Below, in pieces: positions 15,041-21,810 of a stretch of DNA of 35,984 bases (its first letter is position 1; each line of letters starts with the position of its first letter). Position numbers and translations under genes: made by a program. The stretch lies in assembly GCA_015490895.1 (NCBI GenBank), contig WFWY01000022.1, forward strand, positions 1-35,984. Reading direction: 5' to 3'. A model generated the notes under the pieces. That model had not been told where the DNA came from. It ran no database searches and was given only the letters and a program-made list of their open reading frames with translations. Source of the DNA: Thiotrichaceae bacterium. GTDB lineage: Bacteria > Pseudomonadota > Gammaproteobacteria > Thiotrichales > Thiotrichaceae.

Positions 15041-15104
15041 TAGTAACGCATTAAAAAACTGCCCTGGGTTGTTGGACTGTTTTCATAAAAAGAGCGAAAT
15101 ACCT

Positions 15105-15836
15105 ATGAGCCTGCTACCCAAACTTCCTGCCGAACAGCAATTGTCCTGTGAAAACTGCTCGTCACAACGGCATGCCTGGTTTGAAAAATGCAATCAACAG
15201 CAGCTAAAAAGCTTTCAACTTTATCGAAATGCACAATGTTTTATAGAGGCTGGAAATTATCTTTTTATGGAGGGTGAAACTCCCAGGGCGGCCTATACTT
15301 TGCAAGATGGTTGGGCAATCTGCTTCAAATCCCTTGCTAACGGACGCCGACAAATCCTGTCGGTTGCTTTCTCCGGAGACTATCTTGGCTATAGAACCGA
15401 CATGAGTGTACCGGTTGATTACTCTGTCATGGCCATGAGTACTTGCCGTATATGTACCTTCTCTGAAAAAAACATTCGGCAGTTACTATTAAAATCTCCG
15501 CTTCTCATCGAAAACCTGATCCATATTCAGGAAAAACAGGCCGCCGCGTGCAGAACCCGCCTGACTTATATCGGACAAGCCTCAGCAAAGCAGAAAATTG
15601 CTTTCTTTCTAATCAATATATTGGAAAAACTGGAAAGAAGAGGTATGGATATCAGCCAGGATATTGATTTCCCTCTCACCCATGAAGATGTGGCTGATGC
15701 CATAGGGATAACCTCGGTTCATATGTGCCGGGTAGCTGTAGAACTACGCAAGGCAGGTATTGTTGATTGTCGCCACAACCATATCCAGGTGCTAGATTTT
15801 GAAAAATTGAGTCGTTTGGCCAGAGTAGTCTTTTAG
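15105..15836 (+). CDS. Crp/Fnr-family transcriptional regulator
   Basis: A 243-aa regulator with an N-terminal cyclic-nucleotide-binding-type beta-barrel (about 36-130), a long dimerisation helix (about 131-175) and a C-terminal winged helix whose recognition helix reads GITSVHMCRVAVELRKAG (201-218). Cysteines at 15, 18 and 29 plus 114 and 117 could hold an FNR-like iron-sulfur cluster, but their spacing (C-x2-C-x10-C) differs from FNR, so oxygen sensing is a suggestion only. Recognition-helix Cys208 replaces the usual Ser or Asn. I start at ATG 15105 because MSLLPKLP fits family N-termini and AAGAG lies upstream; an in-frame TTG at 15069 is less likely. It is divergent from the oxidase operon and probably regulates it. 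Confidence 0.85.
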   Translation: MSLLPKLPAEQQLSCENCSSQRHAWFEKCNQQQLKSFQLYRNAQCFIEAGNYLFMEGETPRAAYTLQDGWAICFKSLANGRRQILSVAFSGDYLGYRTDMSVPVDYSVMAMSTCRICTFSEKNIRQLLLKSPLLIENLIHIQEKQAAACRTRLTYIGQASAKQKIAFFLINILEKLERRGMDISQDIDFPLTHEDVADAIGITSVHMCRVAVELRKAGIVDCRHNHIQVLDFEKLSRLARVVF

Positions 15837-15866
15837 CAATACACGTGGAAAACAGGGTGCCTTCAT

Positions 15867-16011
15867 GCCCCAAAAGAACGATTGGGATTTGGTCAGAGTG
15901 GAATTTCTCGATTGGAAGCTAATAGTCACTCTATCAGGGAGATTTTTAAGCAAAAAAATGACGATATTTCAGCCTCAGGAAAACGACTGGGACTTGATCA
16001 GAGTCTCCTTA
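15867..16011 (-). repeat. Dispersed repeat R2, diverged copy, with internal direct repeat
   Basis: The right end TTGATCAGAGTCTCCTTAA (15993-16011) is the R2 terminus seen at 18839-18858. From about 15949 the sequence aligns to the reverse complement of the copy at 35886-35955 (CAAAAAA, TGACGA, ATTTCA and AGGAAA blocks in order). A second, direct repeat of AACGATTGGGATTTGGTCAGAGT at 15877 recurs as AACGACTGGGACTTGATCAGAGT at 15982, 105 bases later. No protein is expected; the short frame here only reflects the duplication. Confidence 0.6.
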
Positions 16012-16122
16012 ACATACATTATATTTTTATCGCTTCATTCCTTTTATACTCTGCCGTACACGGATGTCCTTCATTCTCATTCCGCACTCAATACCAAACG
16101 ATGATTATCACGACGGTTCAAT

Positions 16123-17490
16123 ATGCCTAAACAACGCAATCTTTTCTCGACTGCCCTGCTCTGCTGTAGTGTATTACCTGGCGCATTACTTTTCCCCCCT
16201 GCATTGCCCGCCAAAACAGCGCCTGCTGAATCCGCTGAAACAACCACAGATCGCTCACAGGTTCTGGTAACGATTGACGATACGACGGTTACCCGGGGAG
16301 AATTACAAACGGCACTTTCCAGTTCTCCCTTCTATACACAGTTCAATACTCTGGACGAAAACACACAAGCCTCTATACGGGGAGATTTTCTCAAACGCAT
16401 GGTATCGTCCAAACTGCTGGCAGCCGAGGCGAAACGTCTGGGGCTGGAAAGTTCCGATGCCTTCAGGCAGGAACTGGATGAATATACAAAGGGACTCCTT
16501 TATCGCCAATATACTCAATCACTCAGACAAAATATCACCCTGAGCAAACAGGAAACAGATGAGCTTCGAAAAACCTATAAAGACCGCCCTGATGCCTTTA
16601 CTGCCGCTAAAGCCAGTGCCATTGCACGCAAATATAAAGCACTGCTCAGACTAACGCTGCTCAAATTGCGTGACAATATGCAGGTTAAAATTCATGCGGA
16701 TCGTATTACTGATAATGTCACCGCCAAAACTGTACTGATGGAAGGTAATAATGGCCTGAAATTAACTTACGGTGACATTGTTGATACCCGGCGTTACCCC
16801 GAAACACCCGACCCTGAGGCAGTGCGTGAAAAACTCTATCAGTACATTGAATATATGTTAATCAGTACAGCAGCCAGAGATGAAAAGCTGGATATCAGCA
16901 AGCCACTTTCCCGCTACAGGCAACAGCGTCTGCCCGCTATGCTGGTCGAGCAAAAAGCTAAAGAATGGATAAGCGACGAAAAAATACTCCGGGACTACTT
17001 TGAAAAACATCCTGAACTGGGACATACCAAAGGTCAGTGGCATATTGGGCAACTGGTTGTTAAAACAGAAGCCGATGCCAAAAAGGCAGAGAAACTCATC
17101 CGGGAAGGCAAAAAGAGCCTGTTCGAATTAGCCGCAACAATGACTATCGACCCCTATGGTAAGGCACACAAGGGAGACATGGGCTGGATAACACAAGGCA
17201 CAGGCATGCCGGAGATTGAACAGGCGCTCAAAAAGCTGAAAAGTCAGGAGCTCAGTCCGGTTATCAAAACTCCTAAAGGTTTCCACCTGGTAACCATTAT
17301 CGACCAGAAACCCGGACAAAAACTGGGGTTTGGCGCCGTTAAAGATAAAATACGGCAACGGATTATTTCTCAAAACATGGCGCACTACCTGCAAACCTTA
17401 CAGGCCAGACACCGTATTACCTGGCACGTGCTGGAATCTGACCCGAGTAAAGCCGAGTCACTTGCCAAACGCAAGAAAAGCCTACAATAG
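16123..17490 (+). CDS. Secreted PpiC-type peptidyl-prolyl isomerase / foldase (SurA-PrsA-like)
   Basis: A predicted periplasmic chaperone for exported proteins. The 455-aa precursor has a signal peptide (FSTALLCCSVLPGALLFPPALPA; cleavage near residue 30), a helical chaperone region (about 45-290, with a SurA-N-like VTIDDTTVTRGEL start) and one parvulin domain (about 305-395) containing HIGQLVVKTEADAKKA, GDMGWITQG and KTPKGFHLVTIID. The C-terminal tail is Lys-rich. One parvulin domain and the length place it nearer PrsA/PpiD-like foldases than E. coli SurA, which has two. It precedes rpoH in the same direction, but the CIRCE-controlled promoter lies between them. Confidence 0.85.
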   Translation: MPKQRNLFSTALLCCSVLPGALLFPPALPAKTAPAESAETTTDRSQVLVTIDDTTVTRGELQTALSSSPFYTQFNTLDENTQASIRGDFLKRMVSSKLLAAEAKRLGLESSDAFRQELDEYTKGLLYRQYTQSLRQNITLSKQETDELRKTYKDRPDAFTAAKASAIARKYKALLRLTLLKLRDNMQVKIHADRITDNVTAKTVLMEGNNGLKLTYGDIVDTRRYPETPDPEAVREKLYQYIEYMLISTAARDEKLDISKPLSRYRQQRLPAMLVEQKAKEWISDEKILRDYFEKHPELGHTKGQWHIGQLVVKTEADAKKAEKLIREGKKSLFELAATMTIDPYGKAHKGDMGWITQGTGMPEIEQALKKLKSQELSPVIKTPKGFHLVTIIDQKPGQKLGFGAVKDKIRQRIISQNMAHYLQTLQARHRITWHVLESDPSKAESLAKRKKSLQ

Positions 17491-17581
17491 CTAAATTACC
17501 TCCGGAGCTAAACCAGCACAAGCTCTTTGCAATTCACCAAGTCTATAAAAAACAATAAAAATGACGGAACAAACCAAAAAA

Positions 17582-17608
17582 TTAGCACTCTAAGGCGTCG
17601 AGTGCTAA
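17582..17608 (+). promoter_or_regulatory. CIRCE operator (HrcA-binding site) upstream of rpoH
   Basis: TTAGCACTC-N9-GAGTGCTAA is an exact match to the CIRCE consensus, the operator of the heat-shock repressor HrcA. It ends 24 bases before the rpoH ATG at 17633, in the leader or promoter. CIRCE normally controls groESL and dnaK; its place here implies HrcA repression of the sigma factor gene itself. Confidence 0.95.
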
Positions 17609-17632
17609 AATTACATCTTACAGGTGATATCA

Positions 17633-18499
17633 ATGGGTAAAACATTAATGCTAAACGATCATACTCTTGCAGTTCCAGGAGCCAGTCTCGAAAACTACAT
17701 GCATGCCGTTCATGAAATTCCGGTATTGACGGCTGCGGAAGAAAAAGAGATTGCTACCCGCTTGCGTAAAAATGAAGATCTGGAATCTGCCCGCTTGCTG
17801 GTCATGCATAATCTGCGTTTTGTGATCAAGGTTGCCAGAGGTTACAGTGGTTATGGCCTGCCTTTGGGCGACCTCATACAGGAAGGTAATGTAGGCTTGA
17901 TGAAAGCCGTAAAACGCTTTGATCCTACCATGAATGTACGTCTTATTTCTTTTGCCGTACACTGGATTCGTGCTGAAATTCATGAGTACATCTTGCGAAA
18001 CTGGAAAATCGTCAAGGTTGCAACCACCAAGGCACAGCGCAAACTGTTCTTCAATCTGAGAAGTAGCAAAAAACGTCTGGGCTGGTTCAGCAAGGATCAA
18101 ATTGATGACGTTGCCAATGATCTGGGCGTGAGTACCAAAGATGTCATCGAGATGGAAAAACGCATGAACGGCACGGATATCGCCTTTGACCTGTCACCCG
18201 GTCAGGATGAAGATGGCCCCGCCTTTTCACCCAGTCAGTATCTGGAACATCAAGCTGAAGACCCTGCGGACGCACTGGAAAATGCAGACTGGGAATCACA
18301 TACCCGGCAACTCTTCTCCTCAGCACTGGATGAACTGGATGAGCGCAGTAAAGACATTATTAGCAAGCGCTGGTTAAATGAGCCTAAAGCGACCCTGCAA
18401 GACCTGGCTAATGAATACCAGGTTTCTGCTGAGCGAATTCGTCAGCTGGAAGCGGCAGCCATTAAAAAAATCAAGGCAGCGGTTGTTGCGTACACCTAA
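17633..18499 (+). CDS. rpoH: RNA polymerase heat-shock sigma factor (sigma-32)
   Basis: Directs RNA polymerase to heat-shock promoters. The 288-aa length is normal for RpoH. Region 2 contains ENYMHAVHEIPVLTAAEEKE, LVMHNLRFVIKVARGYSGYG, LGDLIQEGNVGLMKAVKRFDP and the DNA-melting block RLISFAVHWIRAEIHEYILRNW. The RpoH box follows (TTKAQRKLFFNLR, with KKRLGWF), which separates RpoH from RpoD-type factors. Region 4 ends with ERIRQLEAAAIKKIK. I start at ATG 17633, with AGGTGA five bases upstream; the GTG at 17624 lies inside that site. The CIRCE element just upstream suggests transcriptional control by HrcA. Confidence 0.97.
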   Translation: MGKTLMLNDHTLAVPGASLENYMHAVHEIPVLTAAEEKEIATRLRKNEDLESARLLVMHNLRFVIKVARGYSGYGLPLGDLIQEGNVGLMKAVKRFDPTMNVRLISFAVHWIRAEIHEYILRNWKIVKVATTKAQRKLFFNLRSSKKRLGWFSKDQIDDVANDLGVSTKDVIEMEKRMNGTDIAFDLSPGQDEDGPAFSPSQYLEHQAEDPADALENADWESHTRQLFSSALDELDERSKDIISKRWLNEPKATLQDLANEYQVSAERIRQLEAAAIKKIKAAVVAYT

Positions 18500-18544
18500 C
18501 TTCATTTTATGCACTATAATAAATATTAGCGGCAAATAGGGGCT

Positions 18545-18784
18545 ATGGATAAGGAAAACTTTCTCGAAGGTTTTTCCTGTCTGAAATAGCATGGTAAGAC
18601 TGGGGACAGCGGGTACAGCCAGTTGTTAAACCAGAACACCTTCCAGCTAGTGCAGGAAAAGCTGTACCGTAACCGTGTAGCCCTGGATCAGTTAATAGTT
18701 GAATTGAATATCCTGATCCAGATATTCATGGATACACTCAGGTGGCGCTACTGTACGACTCCCCAGATCAGCGAGCTAATTTAA
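18545..18784 (+). pseudogene. Small reading frame interrupted by one in-frame TAG
   Basis: An ATG at 18545, with AGGGG just upstream, opens MDKENFLEGFSCLK and stops at TAG 18587-18589. The same frame then stays open for 64 more codons (HGKTGDSGYSQLLNQNTF... through KLYRNRVALDQLIVELNILIQIFMDTLRWRYC) to TAA 18782-18784, where the R2 element begins. A CAG-to-TAG change would explain it. TATAAT at 18515-18520 may be its -10 box. I do not recognise the protein. A decayed gene truncated by the repeat is the simplest reading; read-through of the TAG is possible but unsupported. Confidence 0.35.
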
Positions 18785-18858
18785 GGAGCCTCTGATTAAG
18801 CCTGAGTGGAATTTCATCTCACAGAAAATTCGGCCGGCCTTAATCAGAGTCTCCTTAA
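18781..18858. repeat. Dispersed repeat R2, complete copy with terminal inverted repeats
   Basis: A 78-bp element with 20-bp terminal inverted repeats differing at one base: left arm 18781-18800, right arm 18839-18858 (TTAAGGAG, C or A, then CTCTGATTAAG). The interior holds GAATTTCATCTCACAG and CCGGCC and can itself fold through GAATTT/AAATTC. It lies 52 bases before the repetitive secreted-protein gene and could supply or modify its promoter. It has the form of a MITE; no transposase is present in the window. Confidence 0.85.
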
Positions 18859-18910
18859 TATTCTTATTTTTTAACATGACAAATAACACACTACGCTCGG
18901 AGAGATAATT

Positions 18911-19636
18911 ATGAAAATACAAGCAACTGCATTCGCAGCTTTTATTGCATTAGCTAGTACAGCTTCAGCAGACTGGATGGATGGTTTTAATCAGGGAAAT
19001 ACCCAGGGCTCAGGAGCTGGTAATGCAGCTGGCTGGGGCACAGGTCAGGGAACGGGTTCCGGCAACACTCAGGGAAATGTAAAAGGCTGGGGTACCGGCA
19101 AGGGTGATGCGGACGGCACTGTAGATTTTGAAATCAAATTCAAAGGCAAGGGTCGTACTAATATGGACGCCAAAGGCTCAGCCGATGGCGAGGGCAAAGG
19201 ATCTGGCAATACCGCCTCAAACTGGACGGGAAGTGGTAATACCACAGGCAATACCGCTATGAGCGGCACGGGTGCCAATAATAACTCCGGCTATGGTAGT
19301 TCAATGCCCTGGAACAATAACACTGGCTATGGAGGTTCATCCATGCCCTGGAGCAACAACAATAACGGCTGGAGCATGCCCTGGAGCAACAATAATAACG
19401 GCTGGAGTATGCCCTGGAGTAATAACAATAATGGCTGGAGTATGCCCTGGCGCAACAACAACAGCGGCTGGAGCATGCCCTGGAGCAACAACTCCACCCC
19501 TTATGGTTATGCCCCCTATGGATACGGTTATGCACCGGCCTATGGTTATGCCCCTTATGGCTACATGCCTGCAATGCCAGCTGCACCTCGTCCCGCTGCG
19601 CCGGCTACGCAACCGGCTACACCTGCGAGCAAGTAA
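18911..19636 (+). CDS. Repetitive Gly/Asn/Trp-rich secreted protein, sulfur-globule-protein-like
   Basis: A 241-aa exported structural protein. After a signal peptide (1-20, ending ASTASA) comes a Gly/Thr/Asn/Gln-rich segment (21-130) interrupted by a charged stretch (VDFEIKFKGKGRTNMDAKG, 71-89). Five tandem 11-residue repeats of the form SMPWSNNNNGW follow (about 144-198, nucleotides 19340-19504), then a Tyr/Gly/Pro tail with YGYAPYGYGYAP and PAAPATQPATPASK. It has no cysteine and no catalytic motif. Low-complexity proteins rich in Gly, Asn, Trp, Tyr and Pro form the envelope of periplasmic sulfur globules in purple sulfur bacteria and relatives; composition and signal peptide suggest a similar role, by inference only. 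GGAGA precedes the ATG and a strong terminator follows, so it is probably monocistronic and highly expressed. Confidence 0.8.
   Translation: MKIQATAFAAFIALASTASADWMDGFNQGNTQGSGAGNAAGWGTGQGTGSGNTQGNVKGWGTGKGDADGTVDFEIKFKGKGRTNMDAKGSADGEGKGSGNTASNWTGSGNTTGNTAMSGTGANNNSGYGSSMPWNNNTGYGGSSMPWSNNNNGWSMPWSNNNNGWSMPWSNNNNGWSMPWRNNNSGWSMPWSNNSTPYGYAPYGYGYAPAYGYAPYGYMPAMPAAPRPAAPATQPATPASK
19340..19504 (+). repeat. Tandem 33-bp coding repeats
   Basis: Five consecutive 33-base units encode SMPW-S/R-NNN-N/S-GW; the last unit diverges (NNSTPY). Units one to three are nearly identical, differing mainly at third codon positions, so they are under protein-level selection or duplicated some time ago. Partial units lie just upstream. 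Confidence 0.85.
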
Positions 19637-19984
19637 ACAGCTATTCTGGCAATGCTAAAGGCCTGCAACCAGCAGGCCTTTTTTATTCCCTGTATTCGCT
19701 GCCAATTTCCGGCCTGCGGGTTACTTTTTCAAACATCAACTGATGTAACCCGTCGGGGTTCAGAGTGTTTCTGTTTGCTGCTCAGGCTGTCCGTTTATGG
19801 CATAAGAACCGATATAAACACCTTTGATGTCCTGTTACGTCGCTTATTTACTTCTATACAAATTCGCAGAAGCAGCACGAATTAACCTAGATTTAAGGAG
19901 ACAAATGGAAGCGTTATAAAACATGGATGATAGCTGGCTTACCTGATAAAATCCGCGCGTGTTTACCAACTATCACTCATCTCA
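19637..19984. other. Intergenic region before the MFS transporter gene
   Basis: Apart from the terminator, I see a weak inverted repeat (GGGTTAC at 19728 region, GTAACCC at 19745 region) and, at about 19895-19908, AAGGAG followed by ATG and a four-codon frame. No gene is supported. Confidence 0.5.
19657..19684 (+). terminator. Rho-independent terminator of the repetitive-protein gene
   Basis: A 10-bp GC-rich stem (AAAGGCCTGC at 19657-19666, GCAGGCCTTT at 19672-19681) with a five-base loop runs into TTTTTT, 20 bases after the stop codon. This is one of the strongest intrinsic terminators in the window. Confidence 0.93.
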
Positions 19985-21334
19985 ATGAACGCGCTGGAGC
20001 AACGTACTGCTATGGCTCTGGCGGCTGTGTATTCCGTCCGCATGCTTGGTCTGTTTCTGATCCTCCCCGTATTGCCGCTATACGGCCAGTCTCTGAGCGA
20101 TGTTACCCCTTTTCTGATTGGACTCGCCATTGGTATTTATGGGTTGACCCAGGCTTCCCTGCAAATTCCCCTGGGTTTGTTATCCGATAAAATTGGGCGT
20201 AAGCCGGTTATCACTAGTGGATTACTGGTCTTTGCACTAGGCAGCCTTGTTGCAGCACTGGCTGGTGATAACTTCTATCAAATTATTGCAGGGCGAGCAT
20301 TACAGGGAATGGGAGCCATCGCCGCCGCTACGATGGCTCTGGCAGCAGACCTCACTCGGGAGGAACACCGTGCCAAGGTCATGGCGGTCATAGGCATGAC
20401 TATCGGTATTGCTTTTGCAATCGCCATGGTCACTGCACCAATACTCAACGAATATGCGGGAATATTCGGTATCTTCTGGATCACATCCGGCCTGGCGCTT
20501 CTGGGAATTCTGCTCATCCTGTTCGCTGTACCTACTCCAGTGAAGACCATCGCTCATCGGGATGCCGGCATTATCGGCGGATACCTCAAACCGGCTCTGG
20601 CGAATCCTTCCTTGTTACGCATCGACCTGAGTGTTTTTTTATTACACCTGATTATGACAGCAAATTTTACGGTGATTCCAGTGATACTAAAGACAGAACT
20701 GGGCTTTGCCGATATTGACCATTGGAAAGTCTATTTGCCCATTTTTATTATCTCTTTTATCCTCTCGGTGCCACAGATTATTATCGCTGAAAAGTATCAG
20801 AAGATTAAACCACTACTGCTGTTTTCAATTCTTGTAGTGGGCGTGGCACAAGTTATTCTTGGCAGTAATCATGCCAATTTCTACCCGATGCTGCTGGCTT
20901 TTCTACTGTTTTTTATCGGCTTTAACTTTATGGAAGCCATGCTGCCCTCACTGGTCGCCAAGTATTCCAATGTCAATACCAAGGGAACCGCTATGGGGGT
21001 ATTTAGTACCGCGCAATTTGGTGGTATTTTTGTCGGTGGTGTCGTGGGAGGCTACGTTGCTACTCACTGGGGAAGAAGTGAAGTCCTGTATATGGGAGCA
21101 GTCATTACCGGCGGCTGGTTTCTAATCGCCATGACATTACCCCGACCTGTCTTCTATAAGGCTCGTACTATCCATCTGAAAGAAAACTTTTTACAGGAAC
21201 CATCTCAGACCCTTGCACTATTATTAAAAGTGTCCGGCGTTAAGGAAGCCGCTATTGCCCCCGAAGAAGGAACCGCTTATTTAAAAGTAGATAAAAATCT
21301 GGATCAGTTGCTACTGGATACTTTTACTGATTAG
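19985..21334 (+). CDS. YajR-like major facilitator superfamily transporter
   Basis: An inner-membrane proton-driven transporter of unknown substrate, 449 aa. Twelve hydrophobic helices are visible, with the MFS motif A GLLSDKIGRKPVI after helix 2 and a LTREEHRAK loop. After helix 12 the C-terminal extension (about 385-449) contains SGVKEAAIAPEEGTAYLKVDK, the ferredoxin-like YAM domain that marks YajR and its relatives. I keep ATG 19985 because MNALEQRTAMALA leads directly into helix 1; no good ribosome-binding site is visible. It is not obviously cotranscribed with its neighbours. Confidence 0.88.
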   Translation: MNALEQRTAMALAAVYSVRMLGLFLILPVLPLYGQSLSDVTPFLIGLAIGIYGLTQASLQIPLGLLSDKIGRKPVITSGLLVFALGSLVAALAGDNFYQIIAGRALQGMGAIAAATMALAADLTREEHRAKVMAVIGMTIGIAFAIAMVTAPILNEYAGIFGIFWITSGLALLGILLILFAVPTPVKTIAHRDAGIIGGYLKPALANPSLLRIDLSVFLLHLIMTANFTVIPVILKTELGFADIDHWKVYLPIFIISFILSVPQIIIAEKYQKIKPLLLFSILVVGVAQVILGSNHANFYPMLLAFLLFFIGFNFMEAMLPSLVAKYSNVNTKGTAMGVFSTAQFGGIFVGGVVGGYVATHWGRSEVLYMGAVITGGWFLIAMTLPRPVFYKARTIHLKENFLQEPSQTLALLLKVSGVKEAAIAPEEGTAYLKVDKNLDQLLLDTFTD

Positions 21335-21393
21335 TGATTAATCGTTATCTCAGCCCTGAATTCAAAATGAGGGAGACACTTCCCTGCCCGGCA

Positions 21394-21732
21394 TCATTCA
21401 TACAAGGCGTTGGTACGTGCTGCCAGAATGAAATCATTAGGGTGAAGCCCACCAATCAGGTGTGTCCACCAGGAGACTTTTACTTTACCCCATTCGGTTA
21501 GCAAAGCCGGGTGATGGTCGGCAGTCTCGGCTATATCACCCACCGCATTGGTAAAATCCAGTGCCTCGACGAAGTTCTTGAACGTAAATGTCCTGGTGAG
21601 CTGCTGCACACCGTTTACCGTTTCTATCTCCCAGCCTTCAAGCCGTTGTAGATAGTTGTCACAAGCACTGGCTGACAAAGGGCTATCCGTCTCATGACAC
21701 CTCTGACAATCTTCCTCTGATAGTGAAAGCAT
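21394..21732 (-). CDS. phhB: Pterin-4a-carbinolamine dehydratase
   Basis: Dehydrates 4a-hydroxytetrahydropterin, normally to recycle the cofactor of aromatic amino-acid hydroxylases. The 112-aa protein has the active-site pattern ETADHHPALL...VKVSWWTHLIGGLHPNDF with the conserved His pair and third His. AAAGGAG lies just before the ATG. No phenylalanine hydroxylase gene is visible in the window, so its local role is unclear; such stand-alone genes may have other pterin-linked functions. Confidence 0.92.
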   Translation of the reverse strand: MLSLSEEDCQRCHETDSPLSASACDNYLQRLEGWEIETVNGVQQLTRTFTFKNFVEALDFTNAVGDIAETADHHPALLTEWGKVKVSWWTHLIGGLHPNDFILAARTNALYE

Positions 21733-21810
21733 GATAACTCCTTTGGCTAAATAGCCTTTGTGAAAGAATGAATATGAAGCACCCCTGACAGGGTGCCGGT
21801 TTGCAGCTTG

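Larger units (their letters stand above)
14550..15104. other. Divergent regulatory region between the oxidase operon and the Fnr-like gene
   Basis: No convincing gene in 555 bases. It should contain the promoters of both divergent units. Visible elements are a 6-bp inverted repeat (14572-14590), a symmetric FNR-geometry site (14869-14882) and a copy of the dispersed R1 repeat (14967-15040). Short open frames here have no ribosome-binding site or recognisable protein. Confidence 0.65.

Noticed and set aside
14869-15051. Sixty-codon minus-strand frame with several Cys
   Set aside because: It lies partly over R1 copy A and its sequence is explained by the repeat; no start signal.
15865-16104. 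Open frame with an internally repeated NDWDLVRV/NDWDLIRV motif
   Set aside because: The repetition comes from the 105-base direct repeat and R2 copy in non-coding DNA, with no ribosome-binding site.
19257-19612. Overlapping frames in the repetitive gene on both strands, some Cys-rich
   Set aside because: They are frame shadows of the tandem 33-bp coding repeats; only the plus-strand frame has a signal peptide, ribosome-binding site and terminator.
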